This document shows, one piece after another, positions 1-12,213 of a DNA stretch of 64,000 bases. The translations under genes and the position numbers were made by a program. This DNA comes from Symbiodinium natans (Eukaryota; Sar; Dinophyceae; Suessiales; Symbiodiniaceae): positions 184,001 through 248,000 of the forward strand of contig CAJNDS010002411.1 in assembly GCA_905221605.1 (NCBI GenBank), given 5' to 3'. The notes under the pieces are model-generated. The model saw only the letters and a list, made by a program, of their open reading frames with translations, searched no databases and was not told the DNA's origin. Numbering within the stretch: the stretch's first letter is position 1; each line of letters opens with the position of its first letter.

Positions 1-465
1 GGCAGGAAGCCGAAGCCTGGCACCAGTTTGCACCATGCAAGATTCCATAACGTTCCACGAGAATGCACAACAAGTTCAGGCACTTCCAAGCACATCCGCG
101 AAGCATCCGCGGGTCATCCGCTTCAAAACTCCTGTTGTGAGAGCGCTTGCCAGCCTGACGCTGGAAGAGGCGGAAGTAGAGGCGGGCGGCGCAGGCGCCC
201 GCGTCCCCTGCCACCTGCCCCGACAGCATCGAGAAACAGAACGAGAAACCGGACTCATGCGTTGCCAACGAGTTTTCCTATAGGGGCTAGGTTTTGGCTG
301 GTATGTTTCTGGTTGTCACGCGTGCCGTCAGGGGCTTGGGGTTTAGAATATATGCATTTCCGTTCTTCTGGGATTTCAAGGCTTTTAGGGCTCAAGTGGC
401 CCTCCGACTGCTGCGACATGCGAGACGGCTACGCTTTGGGCTTGCACGGTTGGGTAACGGATTCT

Positions 466-580
466 TCACGAAGCCCCCCCCTTTGCAAGCACAATCCCTG
501 TGAAAGATCTTCTAAAAAAGCGGGGAGTTGGGGGGGGGGGGGGGGGCCTCCCCCCATTTCCAAACACAATGCTCGCACGA
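466..580. repeat. Isolated copy of the G/C-run repeat family
   Basis: An AGCGGGGAGTTG lead-in runs into a G tract of about 18 bases. This is followed by CCTCCCCCCATTT and the segment CAAACACAATGCTCGCACGA. The same order of parts recurs in tandem at 53155-53705, where the segment reads CAAACACAATGCTCGCATGA. It is therefore a dispersed member of that family. Confidence 0.7.
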
Positions 581-3239
581 CGGGGTTGGGATTCAGGTTT
601 TGCAGCAGTTCCTTTCGATGGCATCCCGTTCTCCCTGGCAAGCTTGATTTACATGAGCCGGGGGGTCGGGAGAAGGGAGGCGCAGCCAAAACTTGTACGC
701 TGCTGGCATGACGGGTTTAGACAGGATTGCGCTTTCGAAGCAGCCTGGCAAGCTTTGGGAGCTGTCCTGCATAGAACCTGTCACCTGACTAAATTACCCT
801 AACTTGGATGGATAGTGTAGAGTATGATGGATAGCAAACTCCCCCGACTGACTGAATGATCAGCGGCCGCCCGACTTACCGACTCAGTCGACTGGCTCGC
901 CTGGTCGACAGACGAAACAACTACTGACTGATCAACGGCGACCGACCGACTGCCCGACTGGGTCAGTTGGTCAACGGACGAACCAACAGAAAAAGAAACA
1001 GCAAAAACAACCGACACCAGAAAAGGACCCCCACCCTTTCCTGTTTATCCCAGACAGGCACGTAAACATGCTGGCTGCCACTGCGGAGGCGCTGAAGAGT
1101 GCACCCTGCAGTGAAGGGAGCTCCTGGAAAGAGTCGCAACGGGCGCATGACACGTGCAGATACGTGCGGCCGACCTCTCACAGTTCTGCTGTTGTACACA
1201 GTTCTCATGATTCTGATGTCTTACCTGCTTCAGGCCTCAATGCTTTAGGCCTTGAGGCGCTACGCGCGGTGGCACTTCCCTGTCCTCTGGCGGGAGCAAG
1301 TCTTCGCCACGTGGTCTGCGGAGCAAGGCCTCAAGCCTGCACTGTCTCTTGCTCTCTTGCAACGCAGAATACGCAGCGGACATGGCGCATGTGCACACGA
1401 ACTATAAGGTCTTTGAACGAGCAGTGACAACCTTGGGCCAAGGCCAGGGGCCGGCCTCACTTGCTGCAGAGCCTCATGAACCAAAGATCTAAATATCTAC
1501 TTCCAACAGCACAAGAGATATTGACGAGTCGCACACTCTGGAGCTGGGAGGGTGGCTGAACGGATCACGGCAAACCATCGCCACAAGCAGCCTGGCCTCC
1601 CGTCCCGCAAGGTTCTCGCAAGTATGATTACCAGCAAGCCTGCTCACAACGTTCCCTGTAGCAGAGGTATCATGCAGTGCAGATCTCAGCACGAGACCAG
1701 ATGTTGGGACTCGGGCTTAGGCAGCCTTGCGCAGAGAGGCGCTGCTTGATGCTCTGGAATTTGCTCTGCAAGACTTTTCATGGCTCCACTCGCCGCAGTG
1801 CCCGCTCTCGCCGCGAGTCGGACGGCCACACGTAGCTTCAGCCAGGAAGCCGAGGCCAGACCGCATCCGCATCCAGCCCTTGGGGCAAACCCCGGTTAAA
1901 CCCCTGTTGCCATCTGTTGAAACCTGCTGCATTTGTTCAGACCTTCCGAAACCTCCCAGCCAAGTGCCACGCGCTGCAGCACTGCACGGAGCGTCTTCTC
2001 GTTTCCCAGGCTGAAGATGCACTGCATCGCCAGCTCCTTGTCTGATCTTGTCACATCTTGATCATTCGTGCCTTGGGCCTTGACCTACGAGTAGTGCCTG
2101 TGCCATGCCGGTGTACGCCTTCACAGAGCTGGGTACAGGGCCACTCGGCCCGCAGCCAAGTAGTCAAACACTCCCGCAAGCAGCGGGCAGTCCTTCTGAG
2201 GATTCTGCCACGAGACTGAATTGACTGAACTGAGTACACGCGTCGTGCAAGTCCTCCGAGCCAATCACTGTAAAGCCATGCGACTGCGGACACACCTTGT
2301 CAGCAATTCTGTCACCAATTGGTCGGCACTGCTCGCATGCTGAAACCATTCCCCTCCGGCCCAACTGTGTTGGACGATGCAACGAAACTGCAACAAATGA
2401 ATGCTTGCAAATGCTGTGTCTTAGCTGACCTTGCCCTATTTTGCAAGACCGCAGACGAGCCAGAGATCGTGCAGGCAGGTCCGCATCATGAGCATCTTTG
2501 ACTGGCAGTTTGTCTAGCCAACTTGGCACCGAAAACATGACTCGCATCGTGCACGCTGGCCAGCATCATGAGCACTGCCCGGCATGATGGCGTGACCGTT
2601 TCCAATCCTGACAGCTGGGTTGTCCAGCTACGTGCAGCTTCCACGTTGCGGATCGCTGGAGGGGACTGTTCTGTTACAGCTGAGCAAGCGTTGAGTGCAC
2701 CAGATTGCGCTTCCAGGCTTTACTAGCGAGGCCAGCGAAAACCAAAACAAAGCCATAAAGGTCTGAATTTGAGAAGAGCACCTCTGTAAGGAAGCCCGGC
2801 CTCAGCAGCAAACAGGCAGCAGGCCAAGCAACATGCGGTATCGCCCAAAAAGAGCAGCGGCCTACTTCGCTACTTTTCGGGGGGGGGCGGATTTTCAGGA
2901 GCTGGCTCCGCAACTTCGACCACTGTATCCGCCACCAAACACTCTGGTGTCACCTGGGCCATCGCTGATCGCAAGGACCCTGGCAACCCACGTGCCCAGT
3001 GCCTCCGTGGAAACGTCTTTGGCCATCTTGGAAGGCACTTCTTTGGGCGCTTCTCTGGTCGGGGCTCTTGGAGGCGACATGCGCCCAGCCTAGGCGAGAC
3101 CGCCAAACTCATCATCTCTTCTTCACGACAGTCCACGACTACACTGCCGATGACTGCCGAGGACGACTCTCCCGACCGCGACGGCGTCCTGACTGTCAGA
3201 TGGAATCACAACACAACTGCAATCGCAATCAACACCATA

Positions 3240-3370
3240 AATGTCATTAATACTCATCGTCCGTCGGCATCATCACCACCATCACAATCGCCATCGCCAT
3301 CATCGTGATCATGATCATGATCGCTCGTTGTCTTCACCATCATCATCGTCGTGATCGTCATTGTTCTTGA
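3240..3370. repeat. CAT/CAC-rich microsatellite
   Basis: Degenerate CAT, CAC and GATCAT triplets, including three GATCAT units in a row near 3307-3322. The tract is interrupted and shows no coding signature. Confidence 0.7.
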
Positions 3371-4359
3371 TGTGTGGCTACGCTTCTCCTTCGTTCGTAG
3401 CAATAGTGATTAATCTTTGCCTTCATGAGAACCTCTACCATCATCGTGAACCACCATGCCACAGTCTGTGGCAATACATTTGCCTCCAATCTCTTTCATG
3501 CTGAATGCCTATTGGATAGAGCTCCACATCATCGTATCCCATCCCCAGCAATCCTGGGAACAGGTCCAGCAGCTGTGGTCCGAATGTCCACGAGCCGCAC
3601 CGCCTGTGCCGACATTGACTTGACATTGACTTCACAAGAGCCAGGCTTCCCCGAGATGAGAAAGCAAAACATGTAAACGCTATGTAGACTGCAAAATCAT
3701 CATGGCGACCCACTTTCGCTTTTGGGAGGTGAACCTCGGCAGCTGTTTCCGGCGCTGCCTGCAGTGCCCCACGAACATGCCAGGGCACGAAATATGTACG
3801 TGCGGACAGAGGCGGCTCTGGTGCCTCGAAGTGCCAGGATGTCGACGTGATCGAAGGTGATCGGTTCTGCAACCTCCACGTACGTTCCAGCGCTGCGTCC
3901 AGTGTAGCGTATGAGAAAAGAAGCTATTTGCTTCATGCCTCACGTCCTCCTCCAACTGCGAGGGATGCATGGTCGGCCTGGGCACGGCTGTGCAAGCATT
4001 CCAGCACATTGCAGTACATTTCAGAGTCTTAAACGCAGCACAGACCTTTTCCACATTCTGGCGAGGAAACCGTAACTGCATCAACAGCGCTACTGTACCT
4101 GCAGCTTTGCCGCAGCCTGCACCGTCGTGATGCAGCCGTAACTCTACACGGACTCCGAGCGGTTTCTTTGTGATGCCGCGCAGGCCCTGCCGTTCTGCCA
4201 CTGCCCTTCTGTAATCTAAGATAAAACGCGCACCAGACCTCACCACCAGACTCCACAGCACGTCCACGCACACCCCATAGCCCACTGCACCAGACCACAC
4301 CTTGGACCTGTCGCTGGGTGGTTTGCTGAACCCAAAACGTGAACACAATACCACTGCGC

Positions 4360-4455
4360 CACGCCTGCGCCACCCCCAACACCACCAACACCACCAACAC
4401 CACTACCACAACTAACACAAATACCACAACTACCACAACTAGTTGTACCACAACC
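4360..4455. repeat. ACC/ACA-rich low-complexity tract
   Basis: Repeated CACCAACACCACCAAC-like units. On the minus strand they give an artefactual Val/Gly-rich open frame, which I do not regard as a gene. Confidence 0.7.
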
Positions 4456-4537
4456 CACCATGCCCTGCCACGCCGCCAACAGCACCAGACCAAGATTCAA
4501 GCGTATGCGAAAACATGAAGATACAAATCACGCAATG

Positions 4538-4628
4538 GGGATGATGATGGGGGTGATGGTGATGATGGTGATGATGATGATGATGATGATGATGATGCTG
4601 ATGATGATGATGATGATGATGATGATGA
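4538..4628. repeat. (GAT)n microsatellite
   Basis: Near-perfect GAT trinucleotide array with a few GGT and GCT interruptions. A second GAT array lies about 160 bases downstream. Confidence 0.95.
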
Positions 4629-4788
4629 CATCCACTGACCTAAGCAAAAGCTGCACTCATAAATCCTGCAGAGAATCATGAAAATGATGCTCATGAAATA
4701 TCAATATTGACCCCCACCCACCCACCCCACCCACATCCCCCACTCAAGCACAAAATCATAGTGCTGACGGGAACGATGCGCATGGCGG

Positions 4789-4850
<62 letters not shown>
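4789..4850. repeat. (GAT)n microsatellite, second array
   Basis: About 20 uninterrupted GAT triplets. The poly-Met, poly-Asp or poly-Ser frames this produces are artefacts. Confidence 0.95.
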
Positions 4851-4859
4851 TTCCGGACC

Positions 4860-7800
4860 TTGTCTGGCCCCCACCTGCTAAAGCAAGACTAACCTTAAGC
4901 CTACCTCTGCTGGCTTTCGTGAACCTGCCTTCAGCTTCCGTGCAAGCTCCTCCTTACAGCCCGCAGATTTGTTCGAAGCCGAAAGTGCTAAGAAGACATG
5001 GCCTGGGACGATGTTGAATCCGAGAAGCTCAGTCTCTACGGGAAGCAGAGATTTTCACCAGGATGTCCAAGATGTACCTGCTGAGATCAAACAAGAGCAA
5101 AGGCCCGGCAACGCGTCTCATGGTTTGGTCGCAAAGCTTGTTGTAGTGGTAATTGCGAGACTGTGGTGGCACAAGAAAAGGTTCACGATATCCAAGTACA
5201 ACTGGATAGCACCCTTAGCACTCGGCCCAGTGGCAGCGGCTACTGTGGCTACTGTTGGTTGTTGCAAGTATCGACGCTGCCTTTACTCCTGAGTCATCTG
5301 AGGCTGCAACCTGGATGTAGTCATCGCACTTCAGCACCTCGAGTATTCGCCATGTGTCGAACACGATGTAGGCGCAGAAGATCCCAGCTCCTGCTGCTTA
5401 CAGATGCACTGCCACGTCAAGCGTCCTTGACACGTGCTACAGCGAGACCGCCTTGTCCTTCTTTTGAGGCCTCGGGCCAGGTGGCACCCCCTCTCCTAAT
5501 CCTCCCCGCAAGCGCAACCCCTTTTTTTGGCTGGAATGGGTATTCCCCGTAACCGACCGGGATCTCAAAGCGGACGATTTGCTCACCAGAATACATATGG
5601 GTTCCCGCTTTAGAACCCACCCCCCACACCCCCCCACCCCCCACCGCCCCCCCCCCTTCGTGGATGCCCTTCGACGTTGGGGCGTGGCGTTGTGGGCCTC
5701 ACCTCAACTAGCTTTGAGCCCTTTATCTGCAAGCCCTTTATCTGGCCTTTTCTTGCTCTGGCATGGGGTGTTTTTGTAGGCGAGAGGGTGGGAGGCTCCC
5801 CAACCCCCCCAACCCCCCCACCTCCTCCCCCAACGTCGGCCCCCTCTCCGGGAGCTGCATTGGGCCAGGCCGAGGCCGGTCGCGTAGCGTTAAAATTACA
5901 TTGTAGTACAGTATGGTACATTGCAGTATATTGTACGAGTAGTACATTTGTAGTCTGGCAGTGCGTTGCAGTACGCTGCAGTGCACTGCAGCACGTTGCA
6001 GTACGTTGCAGTACATACTCACGTCTTTGACACTCTCATCGGCATCACCTTAGCTTTCAACTGCTAAGTGGGCAAGCCTATTACACAAGCTCGCATGTGC
6101 TAAAAGCATGTCATTATATTCCACTTATCACCGCTTCCAGCACGTGCTTCTATCCCACACACCAGTAATCAGAGGCCCAGCGTGAACTTTCGCCAACAAA
6201 GTACGTCCTGCAAAAGAGAAGAGCATGCCGGTCCATCCCATTTGCCTGGCATCGAGTACTCTGTGGCTGTGTCACACAAACTTCCACGCAAACTGTCGAG
6301 ATTGTACCATACAAGCCAAGGTCACAACGACGGGAAGAAGACCTTAGTGCACTTGCAGATATGTCTGCCGAGGACATGAGACGTGGACACGTGGGCTCCC
6401 AGGTGAGCTCGAACGCCAGCCACGACTCAAGAACTAAATTGTACATTTGTTCGTCACTTTCACCTCCCCAGCTTTAGGCTCCAGCGCTGAGGAGACTAAA
6501 GATGCAAAGCCCGAACCTAAAGGACGCGGCTCAGCCCGACAAGAATGCTCTGACAGGTTCCCAAGAGGTTTTCGAGATCTCCAAGATTCGGGCAGCAGCG
6601 GCCACAGGGCCGCTCCCAGAAAGGAGAAGTTCCGTTTGGATTTGAACGTGTACCTGTCTGGCTCTCGCTTTCGCTCTCAATTTCGGAACGCCACTCCAAG
6701 CCCCAAGACCCTAAGGTTTCCATCTCTTGCGGGCACAACGTCAGGCCCAGGGTCAGCAAGGAGGTGATCACTGCTGCTTGAACCACCAGCTGGCCTCCAC
6801 AATGTGGATAGACTGTGGATAGACTTACCGGATCTTGCCAATATGTGCGAGGGACTCATCAGGGAGGGAACATTGGGGAATGCAGTGCGGAGAGGCCCCA
6901 AGAGAGTTAAGAGAAAAGGTCTTGTGTCGCACACGGCCTCCGCAAAAGCCTCCTAGGAGCGAAAACAAAACTTACGCGAAACCTGTCGAGTTGTGCAAGT
7001 CGACTGCGGAACTGAACATCAAGCGAAGTTTCGTGGAGCTTGCACATGCTAGGTGCATCCAGCGCACTCCAAGTGCTGAGACAGAACGAGCAGCCTTGTC
7101 CGATGGCAGTCACCATGGCGCAAACAACCCCGACATCCAGTGACATCACCTGATTGTACAGAGGGCTGAGATTGACTGCGGATGGTCAGGGCGTGTCTTT
7201 TACACAAACCCAATTGGAAGTAGAGAGACGGCTGTGAGGCAGCACAGGCCCACCATGTTGAGCGGATAGCGATCCTTCCCCCTGAGCAGAGTTTGTGATG
7301 AGTCGGATAAGTGTGCTTGGCTGGGCCTATGGGTCGTCCACACTGCCGTAGCTTCATTCAGCTCCCGGCATGTGGCACATCGCCAAAGCAACAAAGCTGG
7401 CGATGAGTGTTCCCCACTGAAGGAGACGAGGACTGACACATGTGCAGTTGCCCACTTGAAACGAAGCAATCACTGGGACCCATGATCTCACAATGCTCTA
7501 CTTTGCTGAGCTCCTGCTCGTCGCCAGGTGCAGAACGGGTTCATACAGCGGCCCACCACAGCAGAGTGCTGCGAAAAGCGCCGTAGCTGTGACCTCTCAA
7601 AGACTTCTTGAAGCCGGCCCTGCCCCATACTACACTACTTTACACTACTTTGTAGTACACGATTACCCATTACCCACGGCAAAACACTTCCGTAAGCGAC
7701 GTGCCATGCCTGAGTGCACACAATGCCATACACCTTCCGCACGAAGCCCAGGCGTACCTCGAAGCGCTCGGCAAGTATACACACTGTTATAATACACTGC

Positions 7801-8640
7801 TTCCCCTCATGCAAACACATTGATGATACTCGCGTTTGCACAGAGAGCGGGGATATGGTTGGGTGCTCTGAGAGTGCTATCCTATTTTACTGAAAGGACT
7901 CGAGAAAGGACTCTGCACTGAAGCAGCTCGAGCAGTACGTATGCTTCGGGGATCCCGCCCATTGCCCATGAGTTACACTTGACGTGGCTACGAAAGCTAG
8001 ACACGGGCCGGTTTTTCTGAGGCACGCAGCGACGTGGATCCTTCTAATCCCTCACCTCCCTGCCCGGTACTATCGCTTCGGGATTCAGCGGGGGGGGCTG
8101 TGTTTGCTAGAAACGTCCGATGAGCTGCTAGAGTTGAGAGGAATTTTGCAAGAAGTAATCTTTTGCTCCACATGGGGAGAAGGAGAAGACACCTCTACCC
8201 CTCCCGAAAATCGATTACGCCCCTTCGACCTGAACACTTCAATTGATTGGTAAACGGAAACTCTCGCACGCTTAAGGAGCTACAGTAGCTTGCCTGATCC
8301 CATTCCCCACACTACCCACGTGTAACCCGACAACACCCCATTCTTGTCCCAAATCAGTCCTCCCTCAATCCCCCCCCCTCAGTCCTGCTCTGCACTCACG
8401 CCGTGGAACGGGTTCTCATCGGCGTGAGACGGTCGAGCTGCCTTGGTCCGAAAGAAGCCGAAGCCGGCAAGCCAGCATCAAATGTCATCAGAATGAAGAG
8501 TTCCAACGTTTACAAATTTTACAAAATTCACATGTCTGCTCCGAGTTGCGTTCATAGCTCAAGAGCGTCAATTTAATCGCTGCGACAGCTACCCCAGCTC
8601 TCGAGCCGAAACCGTTGCTGCTGCGCGTTCTCTTGAAGTC
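4860..8640. other. Region without recognisable genes
   Basis: Only short overlapping open frames are present and none carries a motif I know. C-runs at about 5615-5660 and 5800-5830 and a TGCAGTACRT decamer tract near 5.9-6.0 kb are the only structured elements I can see. Confidence 0.55.
5885..6018. repeat. Degenerate TGCAGTACRT decamer repeat
   Basis: A ~10 bp unit of the type TTGCAGTACG/TTGTAGTACA recurs roughly a dozen times, more regular toward its right end (5965-6016). The unit contains the palindromes GTAC and TGCA. Confidence 0.75.
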
Positions 8641-8650
8641 CCGATCCAGC

Positions 8651-9743
8651 TTACCCCAAAGCATGAGCAGCTGCAAGCTTGGTGCAGTCCATCCGACATG
8701 CCATCTTCTTCGGTCGAACAGCACTTGTAGGCGTAAACCCCTGCATGCTTGAGGTCGGTTGAAACTGGGGCTTCCACGTGGGTGATGGAGGCGCCTGCGC
8801 AGAGATCAGGATCTCATCGGGCATGGGGAACGAAGACATGAACGATCGGAGGATGGGATTGTTGCCGCAAGCCGCAAACGCATGTTGACTGCATGAGTTT
8901 TGTGGTATGATCGGCGGTTTGGCAGTTACCTTCACTGTTTTCAACGCATGCTCCTCCCTGTGCTCGAAGACATGATCATGAGTCTTACCATGAATACAGG
9001 ACCTCGCTGACATGACTGCCGAACGAGGCCGCATCGTGGTCTTGCTCCTGATCTTGCGAGAGCTACACGGCCCCACGGCCTTTTTCAAAGAAAACATGCC
9101 ACACTCCTGATCATCCCCTGCTGCCGCCACACCTGCCGGCAGGTGACGATGGATGATGGCAAAACCAGTCCAAATCTACGAAACACTTGACGCCGTCTAG
9201 GCACCTGTGCTGCACACATCGCTCACGGCCGAGGACGAGTGCACCAGCTCCTACAAAGTTAATGCATCGACAGCCGTGGTCAATGACACCTCGTTCCCGG
9301 CCTGCGCGTTGTCTCGCATGGCGTCCGCATCTACCGGACACAGATGAACGGACCAGTCAAAGGAGCAAGCATAAAAGGATTCTGATCCGATCATAGAAGC
9401 ACATGCCGGCCTTTGGCAGAGACACCGCCAGAACGAGATCTTCCACGCCTCCGGCGGAGAGCGCGTCTTGTATGTCAAGAACTGTGAACAAAGTCTTGAG
9501 CTGTCGTGCAGAGCTCCCAAGTCCGCTCACTGCCTGGTCTTCTGCTCTTGTTCCTGTCGGCTGGCTGTTGCCATCTGCACCAAAGCAACTAGCTAAACCT
9601 GCAAGGCAAAAACATGCGCCTGTCGATAGGCGCCGCACTTCCACGAATGTTGCACTGACTTTAGTGTATCCAGGGTCTATCATCACAAGTTTCGAAAATT
9701 TATTCTGCGAACCGAGTTTGTTGGTGTGACCCGCTATTATCAC
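8651..9743 (-). CDS. Possible unrecognised gene fragments, minus strand
   Basis: Two longer minus-strand open frames, 9357-9743 (128 aa) and 8651-9130 (159 aa), have a less biased composition than their surroundings. The first contains a stretch reading LKTLFTVLDIQDALSAGG. The second contains NNPILRSFMSSFPMPDE. Neither matches a family I can name. They could be exons of one gene, or chance frames, since the strand between them has only short open frames. No start, splice or stop site could be fixed. Confidence 0.25.
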
Positions 9744-9769
9744 CAGTTTATTTACGGACGGTTGTTGTT

Positions 9770-10160
9770 TACTTTTAAGGGGTTTGTGTTTAGGGTTAGG
9801 GGCTTACGCAGTAAGAGGGCCTTGGGCTCCAGGAAACTTAAAGAGCCAGAGGCCTGAGAATCCAGAAAGCTGAGCCCAGCCAGTTCCATGTAAAGCCTAA
9901 TGGAAGTTCATTACGAAACGAGGCCCCAAACAAATTTCGTGATAGGTAGCCCACGGGCCGGCCGGACTGTCTTTAGTAAGTTTGTCTGGTCACCCACTCT
10001 CTTATACACAGACTTTTCCGGATGATTCAAAGTTTCAGGCCTAAAGGTCCTACAGGCTTGAGGCCCTGACGGCGGTTCTCCCCCCCCAAATTTTGTTTGG
10101 GGGGGTCGCCGCGCCACGAGTTTCTAGAGTGTCCAATTTTGTTGGGGGGGGGGGGTTATT
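9770..10160. repeat. Short telomere-like motifs and G/C runs
   Basis: A short TTTAGGGTTAGGGG motif occurs near 9788-9803. Inverted C and G runs lie at 10080-10105 (CCCCCCCAAATTTTGTTTGGGGGGG) and another G run at 10144-10155. The 10080-10105 segment is an inverted repeat that can form a hairpin. Confidence 0.5.
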
Positions 10161-10907
10161 TATTCAAAGCAGTGCAACTTACTTCTTCAAGATGTGGGAG
10201 TATCATTGTTACAGCGAAAAATGAGAGATGATCTGATGCGCACAATCGCACAAAACGCTGAAAGATCACTCAAGTCGAGATGGTCCTCCAACAGCTCCCG
10301 CATCGCCAAGGCAGACTTCATCCCACGATGACCTCCAAATGAGAATCACTTGGGTCACTTGGCTCCACACTCCACAAGATGTTCCAAAGGGGGGGCTCTT
10401 CGTCTTCGCTTTCGCTCCTTTCCGCATGTTTCGCTATCCGGGTGCCCCACGTGGCTTCGGACCGGAAGGTCGCAGCACCTCACCGCAGGGCGCTTCCCAG
10501 GCCTCGCAAGAGACGCAGAAAGCCAATGAAAGCAAATGTACGAGCGGAGCATCGCTCCGCTCCCGGCTTTTCGCGAGTTGCGAACGTGTGCGAAGGGGTT
10601 TGTGCTTTTTTGCTTTGTCGGAGGCGCCTGCCGGGCTGCGGCGATGGCCCGGCGCAGCGGCTCATGACCACGGGTGAGACGATGGAGGTTCAGATTGTCC
10701 CGGTGCAGGGACGAGAGCACCTCTCAGAAACTCCGCAACACCTCCACAGCCTCAACAACAACCTCAGTTAAACCTCAACATCTTAGGAGCTGTCAACAAA
10801 TCAAACGGCCAAAGGCACTTGTTCCCGAAGGGGTTCGATCGGTGGCTGGTCGGTTTCCATGCCTTCCGCTGCCTGTCGCATACAAAAGCACCCAAGTGAT
10901 AGTCGTG

Positions 10908-12213
10908 CAACGTGTGTGTGTGTGTGTGTGTGTGTTTGTGTGTGTTTGTTTGTGTGTGTGTGTGTGTCTGTGTGTGTGTGTGTGTGTGTTTGTTTGTGTG
11001 TTTGTGTGTTTGTTTGTTTGTTTGTTTGCTTGTTTGCGTGTTTGCTTGTTTGCTTGGTTTTGCTTGTTTTTGCTTGTTTTTGCTTGTTTGTGCTTGTTTT
11101 TGCTTGTTTTTGCTTGTTTTTGCTTGTTTTTGCTTGTTTTTGCTTGTTTTTGCTTGTTTTTGCGTGTTCTTGCTTGTTTTTGCTTGTTTTTGCTTGTGTT
11201 TGCTTGTTTTTGCTTGTTTTTGCTTGCTTTTGCTTGTTTTTGCTTGTTTGTGGTTGTTTTTGGTTGTTTTTTGTTTGTTTTTGTTTGTTTTTGTTTGTTT
11301 TTGTTTGTTTTTGTTTGTTTTTGTTTGTTTTTGTTTGTTTTTGTTTGTTTTTGTTTGTTTTTGTTTGTTTGTGTTTGTTTGTGTTTGTTTGTGTTTGTTT
11401 GTGTTTGTTTTTTGTGTTGTTTGTTGTTTGTTTGTTGTTTGTTTGTGTTTGTGTTTTGTTTGTGTTTGTTTGTGTTTGTTTGTGTTTGTTTGTGTTTGGT
11501 TGTGTTTGTTTGTGTTTGTTTGTGTTTGTTTGTGTTTGTTTGTGTTTGTTTGTGTTTGTTTGTGTTTGTTTGTGTTTGTTTGTGTTTGTTTGTGTTTGTT
11601 TGTGTTTGTTTGTGTTTGTTTGTGTTTGTTTGTGTTTGTTTGTGTTTGATTGTGTTTGTTTGTGTTTGTTTGTGTTTGTTTGTGTTTGTTTGTGTTTGTT
11701 TGTGTTTGTTTGTGTTTGTTTGTGTTTGTTTGTGTTTGTTTGTGTTTGTTTGTGTTTGTTTGTGTTTGTTTGTGTTTGTGTGTATTTGTGTGTATTTTGT
11801 GTGTGTTTGTGTGTGTTTGGTTGTGTTTGTTTGTGTTTGTGTTTGTTTGTGTTTGTTTGTGTTTGTTTGTGTTTGTTTGTGTTTGGTTGTGTTTGTTTGT
11901 GTTTGTTTGTGTTTGTTTGTGTTTGTTTGTGTTTGTTTGTGTTTGTTTGTGTTTGTTTGTGTTTGTTTGTGNNNNNNNNNNNNNNNNNNNNNNNNNNNNN
12001 NNNNNNNNNNNNNNNNNNNNNNNNNNNNNNNNNNNNNNNNNNNNNNNNNNNNNNNNNNNNNNNNNNNNNNNGTGTGTGTGTGTGTGTGTGTGTCTGTGTG
12101 TTGTGTGTGTCTGTGTGTCTGTGTGTCTGCGTGTCTGCGTGTCTGCGTGTCTGCGTGTGTGTGTCTGTGTGTGTGTCTGCGTGTCTGTGTGTCTGTGTGT
12201 CTGTGTGTGTGTG
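10908..12213. repeat. TG/TTTG/TTTTTGCTTG compound array
   Basis: The unit changes in blocks along the array: TG, then TTTTTGCTTG (about 11045-11240), then TTTTTGTTTG (about 11275-11365), then TTTGTTTGTG (about 11370-11970). After the gap it returns to TG and TGTCTGCG. The very long Val/Cys/Phe/Leu-rich and Thr/Gln/Asn/Lys-rich open frames across it (over 500 codons in several frames) follow from the absence of stops in the repeat. The true length is unknown because of the assembly gap. Confidence 0.95.
11972..12071. other. Assembly gap of 100 N
   Basis: Exactly 100 N characters inside the TG-rich array. A round number like this is usually a placeholder for a gap of unknown size, so the repeat may be longer than shown. 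Confidence 0.99.

Larger units (their letters stand above)
1..4530. other. Region without recognisable genes
   Basis: All open frames here are short, overlap one another on both strands and show no domain or motif I recognise. The stretch contains a G-run repeat near 470-580, a GACT/GACC-rich low-complexity tract at about 840-985, and CAT/CAC-rich sequence at about 3240-3370. Single short exons of intron-rich genes could be hidden and cannot be excluded. Confidence 0.6.

Noticed and set aside
4029-4500. Val/Gly-rich minus-strand ORFs
   Set aside because: They arise from an ACC/ACA repeat and have no motif.
4460-4892. Poly-Met, poly-Ser and poly-Asp ORFs
   Set aside because: Products of GAT trinucleotide arrays.
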